Below are positions 7,615 through 14,414 of a DNA stretch of 43,845 nt, one piece after another. Source of the stretch: an uncultured Eubacteriales bacterium (GTDB lineage: Bacteria > Bacillota > Clostridia > Oscillospirales > Oscillospiraceae); contig URCB01000012.1 of assembly GCA_900546255.1 (NCBI GenBank), positions 1 to 43,845 on the forward strand, written 5' to 3'. The translations under genes and the position numbers were made by a program. The notes beneath the pieces were generated by a model. The model had not been told where the DNA came from and ran no database searches. It saw nothing but the letters and a program-made list of their open reading frames with translations. How positions within the stretch are numbered: position 1 is the stretch's first letter; every line of letters starts with the position of its first letter.

Positions 7615-8736
7615 ATGCTTCAGTTCGATGAATATAAAGTCAAATTAAATAATCTTCGTCCGCAATTGGATGAGCTGGAAAAAGCCCTTAACTTGGACAG
7701 CACTGCCCAGGAAGTGGACTTTTTGGAAGCTGAGAGTGCTTCCGACGGCTTTTGGGACAACCCGGAAAAGTCTCAGCGGGTGCTGCAAAAGCTCAAGCAG
7801 CTCAAAAGTAAGTTGGAGTCCCAGGCCAAGCGCCGTTCCTCTTGGGAGGACATGATGGTCCTGTGCGAAATGGGCAACGAGGAGGAGGACGAGTCCCTCC
7901 TGCCCGAATTGGAAGAGGAGTACAACGCGCTGGTTCAGAGCATGGAATCCGCCCGGCTGCAGACGCTGCTGACCGGGGAATACGATGCCTCCAATGCCAT
8001 TCTGGCCTTCCACGCCGGCGCTGGCGGCACGGAGGCCCAGGATTGGGCCCAGATGCTCTACCGCATGTATACCCGGTGGGCCGAGCGCCACGGGTTCACC
8101 TACAAAGTCATGGACTATCAAGAGGGGGACGAGGCCGGCATCAAGTCCGCCACCATCATGATTGAAGGCGAGAATGCTTACGGCTTCCTCCACGGGGAGC
8201 ACGGTGTCCATCGCCTGGTACGAGTGTCTCCCTTTGATGCCAATGCTCGGCGGCAGACCTCCTTCGCCTCCGTAGAAGTCATGCCCGACTTGCCGGATGA
8301 TGTGGAAGTGGAAATCCGTCCGGAGGACATTGAGATGCAGGTTTACCGGGCCAGCGGTGCCGGTGGCCAGCACGTCAACAAGACCTCCTCTGCCGTCCGG
8401 CTGATCCATATCCCCACCGGCGTAGTGGTCTCCTGCCAGACAGAGCGCAGCCAGTTCCAAAACCGGGACAACTGTATGAAAATGCTCCGCGCCAAACTGG
8501 TGGAACTGCAGATGCAGGAAAAGGCAGAGAAAATCTCCGACCTGAAGGGAGTCCAGCTGAAGATCGAATGGGGCAGCCAGATCCGTTCCTATGTCTTCAT
8601 GCCCTACACCCTGGTTAAGGACACCCGTACAGGTTACGAGACCAGCAACGTCAACGGCGTCATGGACGGCGATTTGGACGGGTTCATCAATGCCTATCTT
8701 ACGGCGGTCGCCACGGGTAACTGGGCCACGAAATAA
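7615..8736 (+). CDS. prfB: peptide chain release factor 2
   Basis: Class I release factor that reads UGA and UAA stop codons and triggers peptide release on the ribosome. From ATG 7615 it has 373 residues, normal for RF2. The stop-codon recognition tripeptide SPF is at about 205-207, and the peptidyl-hydrolase GGQ is at 250-252 within ASGAGGQHVNKTSSAVR. A GTG at 7603 in the same frame is possible, but ATG 7615 has the better fit to GTGAG upstream. Unlike E. coli and B. subtilis, the gene is open throughout: the usual CTT-TGA-C shift site near codon 25 is replaced by CTT AAC at ELEKALNLD, so no programmed +1 frameshift is needed. It has its own promoter and terminator. Confidence 0.96.
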   Translation: MLQFDEYKVKLNNLRPQLDELEKALNLDSTAQEVDFLEAESASDGFWDNPEKSQRVLQKLKQLKSKLESQAKRRSSWEDMMVLCEMGNEEEDESLLPELEEEYNALVQSMESARLQTLLTGEYDASNAILAFHAGAGGTEAQDWAQMLYRMYTRWAERHGFTYKVMDYQEGDEAGIKSATIMIEGENAYGFLHGEHGVHRLVRVSPFDANARRQTSFASVEVMPDLPDDVEVEIRPEDIEMQVYRASGAGGQHVNKTSSAVRLIHIPTGVVVSCQTERSQFQNRDNCMKMLRAKLVELQMQEKAEKISDLKGVQLKIEWGSQIRSYVFMPYTLVKDTRTGYETSNVNGVMDGDLDGFINAYLTAVATGNWATK

Positions 8737-8760
8737 GGTCCGTCCTTGCAGACACACCCA

Positions 8761-8793
8761 ATCCCTCTGCACCCCTTTCCGGTGCAGAGGGAT
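8761..8793 (+). terminator. terminator of prfB
   Basis: A perfect 13-bp stem (8761-8773 with 8781-8793), 7-nt loop, ending in a six-T run at 8793-8798. Confidence 0.92.
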
Positions 8794-8818
8794 TTTTTCG
8801 GGAATTTCCGCAAACTTC

Positions 8819-8867
8819 TTGACTTTTCAGCTTTTTGGTGTTAAAGTTTGAAAGCATTAAAGTTTGA
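8819..8867 (+). promoter_or_regulatory. promoter with direct repeats, sodium:solute symporter
   Basis: TTGACT (8819-8824), 17-nt spacer, TAAAGT (8842-8847). The 11-bp direct repeat TTAAAGTTTGA occurs at 8841-8851, over the -10, and again at 8857-8867, over the start site, 16 bp apart. This layout suggests a repressor site. Confidence 0.7.
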
Positions 8868-8885
8868 GAGAATGGAGGGATTCCC

Positions 8886-10436
8886 TTGAAAATCGCACTC
8901 TTGGTGATTTACTTCGGAGTCATGGTGGCCATCGGCATTTACTGCCGAAAGCACACCAGTGGTATCAACAATTTCGTATTAGGTGGCCGGTCTGTTGGGC
9001 CGTGGCTCACCGCCTTTGCCTATGGTACATCCTACTTCTCCGCCGTGGTGTTCATCGGCTACGCCGGACAGTTCGGCTGGAAATACGGCATCGCCGCCAC
9101 CTGGGCCGGCATTGGCAACGCCATTTTGGGCTCCCTACTGGTGTGGGTGGTGTTGGGGCGCCGGACCCGCATCATGACCCAGCACTTTGACTCCACCACC
9201 ATGCCCCAATTCTTTGGACAGCGCTTCCAGAGCCCGTCGCTGAAGATCGGCGCATCCATCATCATTTTCATCTTCCTGATCCCCTACACCGCTTCCCTGT
9301 TCAACGGCTTGTCCCGCTTGTTTGGAATGGCCTTCAACATCGACTACACAGTGTGTATCATCCTTATGGGGGTACTCACAGGGATCTATGTCATCGCCGG
9401 GGGGTATATGGCCACCGCCATCAACGACTTTGTCCAAGGCTGCATCATGCTGGTGGGCATTTGTGCTGTGGTCGGCGCCATTCTAAATACCCAGGGCGGG
9501 TTCAGCGAGGCCCTGCACAATCTAGCCGCTGTCTCGGATTCCACCACCACCAACGGCGACGTTCCCGGTATCTACGCCTCCTTCTTCGGACCAGAACCCG
9601 TCAATTTGCTCGGCGTCGTATTGCTCACTAGCTTAGGGACCTGGGGCCTGCCTCAGATGGTGCAGAAGTTCTACGCCATCAAGTCCGAGGATGCCATCCA
9701 TAAGGGCACTGTCATCTCCACCATCTTTGCCCTGGTGGTGTCCGGCGGGTGCTACTTCATGGGCGGCTTTGGCCGGCTCTTCTCCGATCAAGTAGATGTG
9801 GCCACCGAGGGGTACGATGCCATCGTCCCCACCATGCTGTCCAACCTGCCGGAACTGCTCATTGCCATTGTGGTAATCTTGGTCCTCTCGGCCTCCATGT
9901 CTACCCTGTCTGCCTTGGTGATGACCTCTTCCTCCACCATCACGTTAGATTTGTTGAAGGGCAACATGGTGAAAAAAATGAACGACTTCCAGGCCGTGTT
10001 CATCATCCGGTGCTTCATTGTGGTGTTTATCATCATCTCCATGGTCATCGCCATTATCCAGTACAAGTATTCCATCAGTTTTATCGCACAGCTGATGGGC
10101 GTGTCCTGGGGGGCGCTGGCCGGCGCTTTCCTGGCCCCCTTCCTTTACAGCCTCTATTGGAAAAAGGCCACCAAGGCCGCCTGCTGGGCCTCCTTCCTCT
10201 TTGGCGCCGGCGTGATGTCCCTGAACCTGCTCTCCAACGCCACAGGGCTCTTCGCCTTCCCTGCTCTGCTCCAGTCCTCCATCAACTGCGGGGCTTTCGT
10301 GATGCTGGCCGGGTTGGTCATTGTTCCAGTGGTGAGCCTTTTCACCCGGAAACCCGATGCAGATATGGTCAACGAGGCCTTTGCCTGCTATGAGAAGAAA
10401 ACCCCCGTCTCCCAGAAGAATTCCCTCAGTGAGTGA
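8886..10436 (+). CDS. sodium:solute symporter family protein
   Basis: A 516-residue integral membrane protein of the SSS family (PutP/PanF type), which uses the sodium gradient to import a small organic solute. It begins near the first helix (IALLVIYFGVMVAIGIY), followed by NNFVLGGRSVGPWLTAFAYGTSYFSAVVFIGYAG, the usual SSS signature with the GG(R) and AYGTSYFSA segment that lines the sodium site. ITLDLL and the TLSALVMTSSS segment (about 340) correspond to the second half of the LeuT fold. About 13 helices are expected. Translation starts at TTG 8886, 6 nt after GGAGGG; no ATG with a ribosome binding site lies nearby. Monocistronic. Proline, pantothenate or a sugar acid cannot be distinguished. 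Confidence 0.9.
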   Translation: MKIALLVIYFGVMVAIGIYCRKHTSGINNFVLGGRSVGPWLTAFAYGTSYFSAVVFIGYAGQFGWKYGIAATWAGIGNAILGSLLVWVVLGRRTRIMTQHFDSTTMPQFFGQRFQSPSLKIGASIIIFIFLIPYTASLFNGLSRLFGMAFNIDYTVCIILMGVLTGIYVIAGGYMATAINDFVQGCIMLVGICAVVGAILNTQGGFSEALHNLAAVSDSTTTNGDVPGIYASFFGPEPVNLLGVVLLTSLGTWGLPQMVQKFYAIKSEDAIHKGTVISTIFALVVSGGCYFMGGFGRLFSDQVDVATEGYDAIVPTMLSNLPELLIAIVVILVLSASMSTLSALVMTSSSTITLDLLKGNMVKKMNDFQAVFIIRCFIVVFIIISMVIAIIQYKYSISFIAQLMGVSWGALAGAFLAPFLYSLYWKKATKAACWASFLFGAGVMSLNLLSNATGLFAFPALLQSSINCGAFVMLAGLVIVPVVSLFTRKPDADMVNEAFACYEKKTPVSQKNSLSE

Positions 10437-10459
10437 GGTTTCTACGGATCTACCTATCC

Positions 10460-10489
10460 TTCGCCCCCGGGTTGCTGCCCGGGGGCGAA
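10460..10489 (+). terminator. terminator of the symporter gene
   Basis: A perfect 12-bp GC-rich stem (10460-10471 with 10478-10489), 6-nt loop, followed by TTCTTTC. Confidence 0.88.
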
Positions 10490-10502
10490 TTCTTTCAAAG
10501 AA

Positions 10503-10568
10503 ATGGAAAGTTTCCTTGACATCCCGAGGAGAAGATGGTATCCTCAAGATGTCAAGCAAACTTTCCAT
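10503..10568. promoter_or_regulatory. promoter enclosed in a long palindrome, XRE gene
   Basis: TTGACA (10516-10521), 17-nt spacer and TATCCT (10539-10544) lie wholly within an inverted repeat with 28-nt arms (10503-10530 and 10541-10568) that differ at only 3 positions and have a 10-nt centre. The outer part of each arm carries GGAAAGTTT(C/G)C (10505-10515, and 10556-10566 on the other strand), itself a palindrome. This is a strong candidate autoregulatory operator for the XRE protein encoded next. Confidence 0.75.
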
Positions 10569-10569
10569 C

Positions 10570-10620
10570 TTGCCCCCATGCCTTCGGGGGCAAATCCCTT
10601 CCCTGATACGGAAAGTTTCC
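10570..10620 (+). promoter_or_regulatory. leader hairpin and third GGAAAGTTTCC site
   Basis: An 8-bp stem (10570-10577 with 10586-10593) without a T-run lies in the expected leader. It is followed at 10610-10620 by a perfect copy of the 11-bp GGAAAGTTTCC palindrome seen in the promoter, 30 nt before the start codon. Confidence 0.5.
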
Positions 10621-10649
10621 TTTCCATTCCCAAGAAAGGAGGTTCCTTT

Positions 10650-10853
10650 TTGAAGAATCGCCTGGAAGAACTGCGAAAGGCACGCAACATCAGTCAGGAA
10701 GAATTGGCCGCCGCATTGGAGGTTTCCCGGCAGACCATCGGTTCCCTGGAACGGGGGCGGTACAACCCTTCCATCCTATTGGCCTTCAAGATCGCCCGCT
10801 ATTTTGACTTAACCATCGAGGATATTTTCATCTACGAGGAGGATGCACCATGA
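10650..10853 (+). CDS. XRE-family helix-turn-helix regulator
   Basis: A 67-residue single-domain DNA-binding protein of the small HTH_3 type. The helix-turn-helix covers about residues 5-60: RLEELRKARNISQEELAAAL then VSRQTIGSLERGRYNPS, with the characteristic SQEELA/SRQTI pairing, and ends LTIEDIFIYEED. The start is TTG 10650, 7 nt after AAAGGAGG; an upstream ATG at 10503 lies inside the promoter palindrome and is rejected. The stop overlaps the next ATG (ATGA), so regulator and membrane protein are translationally coupled. This gene pair is common in Firmicutes, where the regulator often represses its own operon; the nearby palindromes support that. Confidence 0.9.
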   Translation: MKNRLEELRKARNISQEELAAALEVSRQTIGSLERGRYNPSILLAFKIARYFDLTIEDIFIYEEDAP

Positions 10854-11281
10854 AACAACGTACCCGTGACAGCATCAAAGTCTGCCTTGGCATCCTGCTG
10901 GCTGCCGCCGGTTTTCTTCTGCTGCAGCGGCCTAGCGAAGCCCAAGGGATCCTGGCGGTTCTCCCCTTCGTCTGTATCGGCGTGGGCTGTGGCCTCTTTG
11001 GCCATGGTGCAGGAGATTTGCTCAGCCTGCGCGCCTTGAAAGGTGCCCCAGAAATCCAGAAGCAACTGGAAATTGAGCAGAATGACGAGCGCAACGTCAC
11101 CCTGGCCAACCTGGCCAAAGGGAAAGCCTTTGACATCATGCTCTACCTCAACGGGGCGCTGATGGTCTCCTTTGTCCTTATGCAGGCAGAGACGGCGGTG
11201 ATCCTGCTCTTTACAGCGGCCTACCTCTTTGTGCTGGGATGCTTCGTCTACTATCGGGTCAAATACGAAAGGGAGATGTGA
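10850..11281 (+). CDS. small membrane protein partnered with the XRE regulator
   Basis: A 143-residue protein with about four membrane helices (roughly 10-27, 33-52, 98-116, 119-137). Between the pairs lies a cytoplasmic stretch EIQKQLEIEQNDERNVTLAN followed by LAKGKAFDI. The motif (Q/K)NDERN-x-AxxAKxKA is typical of small membrane proteins of the DUF6442/DUF2178 kind encoded beside XRE regulators. Molecular function unknown; by position it may sense membrane state for the regulator. No terminator follows directly; the next gene has its own promoter 20 nt downstream. Confidence 0.8.
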   Translation: MKQRTRDSIKVCLGILLAAAGFLLLQRPSEAQGILAVLPFVCIGVGCGLFGHGAGDLLSLRALKGAPEIQKQLEIEQNDERNVTLANLAKGKAFDIMLYLNGALMVSFVLMQAETAVILLFTAAYLFVLGCFVYYRVKYEREM

Positions 11282-11301
11282 GTCCTGCCCCGCTTTGCGG
11301 C

Positions 11302-11345
11302 TTGACAGCGCCTCCCCTTCCGCCTATACTGACAGGGAACGTTCC
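11302..11345 (+). promoter_or_regulatory. promoter with perfect palindrome, 95-aa membrane protein gene
   Basis: TTGACA (11302-11307), 17-nt spacer, TATACT (11325-11330). The perfect 10-bp palindrome GGAACGTTCC at 11336-11345 covers the expected start site and resembles an operator. Confidence 0.8.
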
Positions 11346-11368
11346 ATTCTCTCCCGGAGGCACGCCCT

Positions 11369-11656
11369 ATGAAAAAGCATGATTTCACCCCTTTTCTGGC
11401 CCTGTTTGGTATCTTTCTCCTCTTCGTGGGCTTTGTTCTACTCCTCTTTTTAGGGCAGCAGGAGGATCGATACGCCATAGTATCCTTCGTCATCCTCTGC
11501 CTGGGCTGTACGCTGTTTGGGATCGGGATTGGAAAATGGATCAGTCACCGGCTGCACAGCGTCCTGAAGGAGTCCAAATCCCCGAAAAAAGCACCACCCC
11601 CCACTCCCTCTCCCCCTCAGGACAACGCTTCCGAACATATAGACCCCCACAACTGA
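11369..11656 (+). CDS. small two-helix membrane protein, 95 aa
   Basis: Not assigned to a family. CGGAGG precedes ATG 11369 by about 8 nt. Two hydrophobic segments (about 8-29 and 37-54) form a hairpin in the membrane, followed by a basic linker (KWISHRLHSVLKESKSPKK) and a proline-rich, polar tail (APPPTPSPPQD). It has its own near-consensus promoter and terminator, so it is a genuine monocistronic gene with potentially high expression. The sizes and arrangement resemble small stress-induced membrane proteins, but nothing in the sequence proves this. Confidence 0.72.
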   Translation: MKKHDFTPFLALFGIFLLFVGFVLLLFLGQQEDRYAIVSFVILCLGCTLFGIGIGKWISHRLHSVLKESKSPKKAPPPTPSPPQDNASEHIDPHN

Positions 11657-11658
11657 CA

Positions 11659-11693
11659 ACAGGCGCGGCAGCGAGATTCGCTGCCGCGCCTGT
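11659..11693. terminator. bidirectional terminator
   Basis: A perfect 16-bp stem (11659-11674 with 11678-11693) with a 3-nt loop and TTTGTT after it. It separates the plus-strand 95-aa gene from the converging iorB. Confidence 0.88.
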
Positions 11694-11708
11694 TTGTTCC
11701 TAAGAAAC

Positions 11709-12284
11709 TCAGCCTTTCTGCCCCAACGCAAAGGCTTTCCGGTTAATGTCCAACGCCTTGGCAGGCACATTGGCCTCCAGAGAGGCCTGCCAGGCCTCCG
11801 GGGCGATGTTGGGGAAATAATGGGAGAGACGGCCCATTAGAACCATATTCACCGCCTTGGAAGAACCCGCCTCCTCCGCCAGAGAGAGGCAGTCCATGGC
11901 ATCCACCTGGATGCCCTTGGCCTGCATCTTCTCCACCAGGTTTTCCGGATAGGTGGCCAGGCCTGCAATGACCGGCATGGGTTCCATCTGCTGGGTGTTG
12001 GTCACCACCCGGCCGGTGGGCTTGAGGTACTCCAGCCAACGGGCCGCCTCCAGCAGTTCAAAGGAGACGATGAAATCCGCCTCCCCCTTGTCGATGATGG
12101 GGGAATACACCTTGTCGCCAAAGCGGACATAGGTTACCACGCTGCCGCCCCGCTGGCTCATGCCGTGGACCTCAGAGACCTTGACATCATAGCCTGCATT
12201 CACCAGCAAATGGCCCAACATCTTAGAGGCCAACAGGGAGCCCTGACCGCCTACGCCTACAATCATAATGTTGACAGTTTCCAC
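11709..12284 (-). CDS. iorB: indolepyruvate ferredoxin oxidoreductase, beta subunit
   Basis: The gamma-domain subunit of IOR, which with IorA decarboxylates aryl-pyruvates (indolepyruvate, phenylpyruvate, 4-hydroxyphenylpyruvate) to aryl-acetyl-CoA and reduces ferredoxin, a reversible reaction. The 191 residues show the family signature near the N-terminus: IMIVGVGGQGSLLASKMLG, then VKVSEVHGMSQRGGSVVTYVR. The start is GTG 12284, 8 nt after AAGGAGG, and the ribosome binding site overlaps the stop of iorA 13 nt upstream. Last gene of a four-gene operon. Cytoplasmic. Confidence 0.93.
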   Translation of the reverse strand: METVNIMIVGVGGQGSLLASKMLGHLLVNAGYDVKVSEVHGMSQRGGSVVTYVRFGDKVYSPIIDKGEADFIVSFELLEAARWLEYLKPTGRVVTNTQQMEPMPVIAGLATYPENLVEKMQAKGIQVDAMDCLSLAEEAGSSKAVNMVLMGRLSHYFPNIAPEAWQASLEANVPAKALDINRKAFALGQKG

Positions 12285-12297
12285 GTTCTCTTCCTCC

Positions 12298-14025
12298 TTA
12301 TACGATCAAAGCGTCCCGGTGGCACATCTGCATGCACACCTGGCAGCCAATGCACTGGGTGTTGTCGATTTCCACGTGGTCCCCTCGGAGACTGAGGGCG
12401 GGGCAGCCGATCCGCATGCAGAGGCTGCATCCGTTGCACTTTTCCAGGTCTACCTTCAGAGGCGGAGCCTTGGGGACCTCCTTGAGCATCACGCAGGGGC
12501 TGCGGGTGATGATTACCGAAGGCTCCTCCGCGGCCAGCTCCTCCTTCAGCGCCTTGTCCATTTCCTTGAGGTTATTGGGATCCACCACCCGAACCCGGCG
12601 GAAGCCCACCGCACGGCACAGGGCCTCCAAATCCACCTTCCCAGCAGGCTCTCCCCGGAGGTTTTTCCCGGTGGTGGGGTTTTGCTGGTGGCCGGTCATG
12701 CCAGTGATGGAGTTGTCCAGGATGATGATGGTAGAGTTTGTCTGGTTATAGGCAATGTCGGTGATGCCCGTAATGCCGGAGTGCACAAAGGTGGAGTCCC
12801 CGATGACGGCCACGCTGTGCTTCTCCGTCTTCTCCCCGCCGGCCAGGTTAAAGCCGTGGAGGCCGGAGCAGGAGGCACCCATACAGACGTTCAGGTCCAT
12901 GGCGTTCAGCGGCGGCATAACCCCCAGGGTATAGCAGCCGATGTCGCCATACACCATGCACTTGTTCTTTGAGAGGGTATAGAACACGCCGCGGTGGGGA
13001 CATCCAGCGCACATCACAGGGGGACGGCCCGGGATCTCATCCTCCAGCGCCACAGCGGCCTTCTCCGGCCGGCCCAGGCAGCGGGAAATTCTTCCCTGAG
13101 TAAGCTCGTCCACCATAGGGATGACTTCCTTCCCGGTGACGGCCACCCCGATCTGCCGGCAGTGGTTCTCAATGATAGGCTCCAGCTCCTCCACCACCAG
13201 AACCTTGTCCACCTGGGCAGCAAAGGTGCGGATCTTCTCCACAGGCATGGGCCAAGACAGGCCCAGCTTCAGCACGCAGGCCTTGTCCCCAAACACTTCC
13301 CGGACGTACTGGTAGCTGGTGGAAGAGGTGATGATGCCAATGGAGGTGTCCTCCCCCATCTCCATCCGGTTCAGGGGGGTCGTCTCTGCAAACTGGGTCA
13401 TCGCCTGGGTACGCTCTTCCACCCGGTAGTGGGCTTTTAGGGAGTTGGTGGTCATCATGACCCGCTGGGTGTCCTTCACGTATTCTTTCGCGGGGACTTC
13501 CTCCCGGGTACCCACTTCCACAATGCTCTGGGAATGGGAGATCCGAGTACACATCCGCAGAAGGATGGGGGTATGGTATTCCTCCGAGAGGCGGAAGGCC
13601 TCCTTCGTAAAGTCCAGCGCTTCCTGGGAGTCAGAGGGCTCCAGCATGGGGATCTTGGCAGCAATGGCATAGTGCCGGGAGTCCTGCTCGTTCTGGGAGG
13701 AGAACATCCCCGGGTCATCGGCCACACAGATTACCAGCCCGGCCTCCACCCCTTGATAGGAGATGGTAAACAGGGGATCTGCAGCCACATTGAGGCCCAC
13801 ATGCTTCATGCAGCAGGCGGCCCGCTTGCCCCCCACGGTGGTCCCATGGGCCACTTCCAGCGCCACCTTCTCGTTGGGGGCCCACTCGCAGTAGATCTCC
13901 GGATACTTGGCCGCTTCCTCTGTGATCTCTGTACTGGGGGTGCCGGGATAGCTGGAGATCACACTGCACCCAGCCTCATATAGTCCACGGGCAACGGCTT
14001 TGTTGCCCAACATCAGTTCCTTCAT
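12298..14025 (-). CDS. iorA: indolepyruvate ferredoxin oxidoreductase, alpha subunit
   Basis: The catalytic, thiamine-diphosphate subunit of IOR, 575 residues. The N-terminal half carries the pyrimidine-binding domain (GNKAVARGLYEAGCSVISSYPGTPSTEI near 6-34), and the TPP pyrophosphate motif is VAVIGDSTFVHSGITG...LDNSITGMTG (about 410-450). The C-terminal 50 residues are a two-cluster ferredoxin domain: CNGCSLCMRIGCP and CIGCQVCMQMCHRDAL, where His replaces the usual Pro after the last cysteine. Electrons therefore pass to ferredoxin. ATG 14025 follows GGAGG by 5 nt, 32 nt after yerC. Together with the upstream AMP-forming ligase it may work in the carboxylating direction, from aryl acids to aromatic amino acids, or in the fermentative direction. 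Confidence 0.95.
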   Translation of the reverse strand: MKELMLGNKAVARGLYEAGCSVISSYPGTPSTEITEEAAKYPEIYCEWAPNEKVALEVAHGTTVGGKRAACCMKHVGLNVAADPLFTISYQGVEAGLVICVADDPGMFSSQNEQDSRHYAIAAKIPMLEPSDSQEALDFTKEAFRLSEEYHTPILLRMCTRISHSQSIVEVGTREEVPAKEYVKDTQRVMMTTNSLKAHYRVEERTQAMTQFAETTPLNRMEMGEDTSIGIITSSTSYQYVREVFGDKACVLKLGLSWPMPVEKIRTFAAQVDKVLVVEELEPIIENHCRQIGVAVTGKEVIPMVDELTQGRISRCLGRPEKAAVALEDEIPGRPPVMCAGCPHRGVFYTLSKNKCMVYGDIGCYTLGVMPPLNAMDLNVCMGASCSGLHGFNLAGGEKTEKHSVAVIGDSTFVHSGITGITDIAYNQTNSTIIILDNSITGMTGHQQNPTTGKNLRGEPAGKVDLEALCRAVGFRRVRVVDPNNLKEMDKALKEELAAEEPSVIITRSPCVMLKEVPKAPPLKVDLEKCNGCSLCMRIGCPALSLRGDHVEIDNTQCIGCQVCMQMCHRDALIV

Positions 14026-14057
14026 ACATTCCTCCGTGTTGTTGCTTTCTTAATTTC

Positions 14058-14375
14058 TTAGGATTTCTCTGGTAATGCGCCGGCCTTACTGGCTTCCACC
14101 CGGTCCATCACTTCGCCCAGGGCGCCCGTGCCGTAGTTTAAGGCACGGTTCACCCGACTGACGGTAGCAGAACTGGCGCCTGTCTCCTGCAGGATGGCCG
14201 TGTACACCTTCCCTGCGTGGAGCATTTTGGCCACATCAAAGCGCTGCTCCATGGCACGCAATTCCGTAATGGCACACAGGTCATCGAAGAAACGGCAGCA
14301 CTCCTCCACCGTATTCAGCGAGGCAATGTGTTCGTACAGATCCATGCTGCGCTCTTTTTTCTTTGCTCTTGGCAT
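14058..14375 (-). CDS. yerC: TrpR-like regulator, YerC/YecD family
   Basis: A 105-residue DNA-binding protein of the Trp-repressor superfamily. The core (about 15-90) has the helical YerC pattern LNTVEECCRFFDDLCAITEL followed by RAMEQRFDVAKMLHAGKVY, then the helix-turn-helix ILQETGASSATVSRVNRALN. ATG 14375 follows GGAGG by 8 nt. It sits between the acyl-CoA ligase and iorA with gaps of 39 and 32 nt, so it is co-transcribed with enzymes of aryl-acid metabolism. YerC itself has no firmly assigned ligand; TrpR binds tryptophan. The operon context suggests, as inference, an aromatic amino acid or aryl-acid signal and autoregulation. Confidence 0.9.
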   Translation of the reverse strand: MPRAKKKERSMDLYEHIASLNTVEECCRFFDDLCAITELRAMEQRFDVAKMLHAGKVYTAILQETGASSATVSRVNRALNYGTGALGEVMDRVEASKAGALPEKS

Positions 14376-14414
14376 GCTGCCACCCTCCTTTGCGATGCAA
14401 ACCGTGCCTGGATG

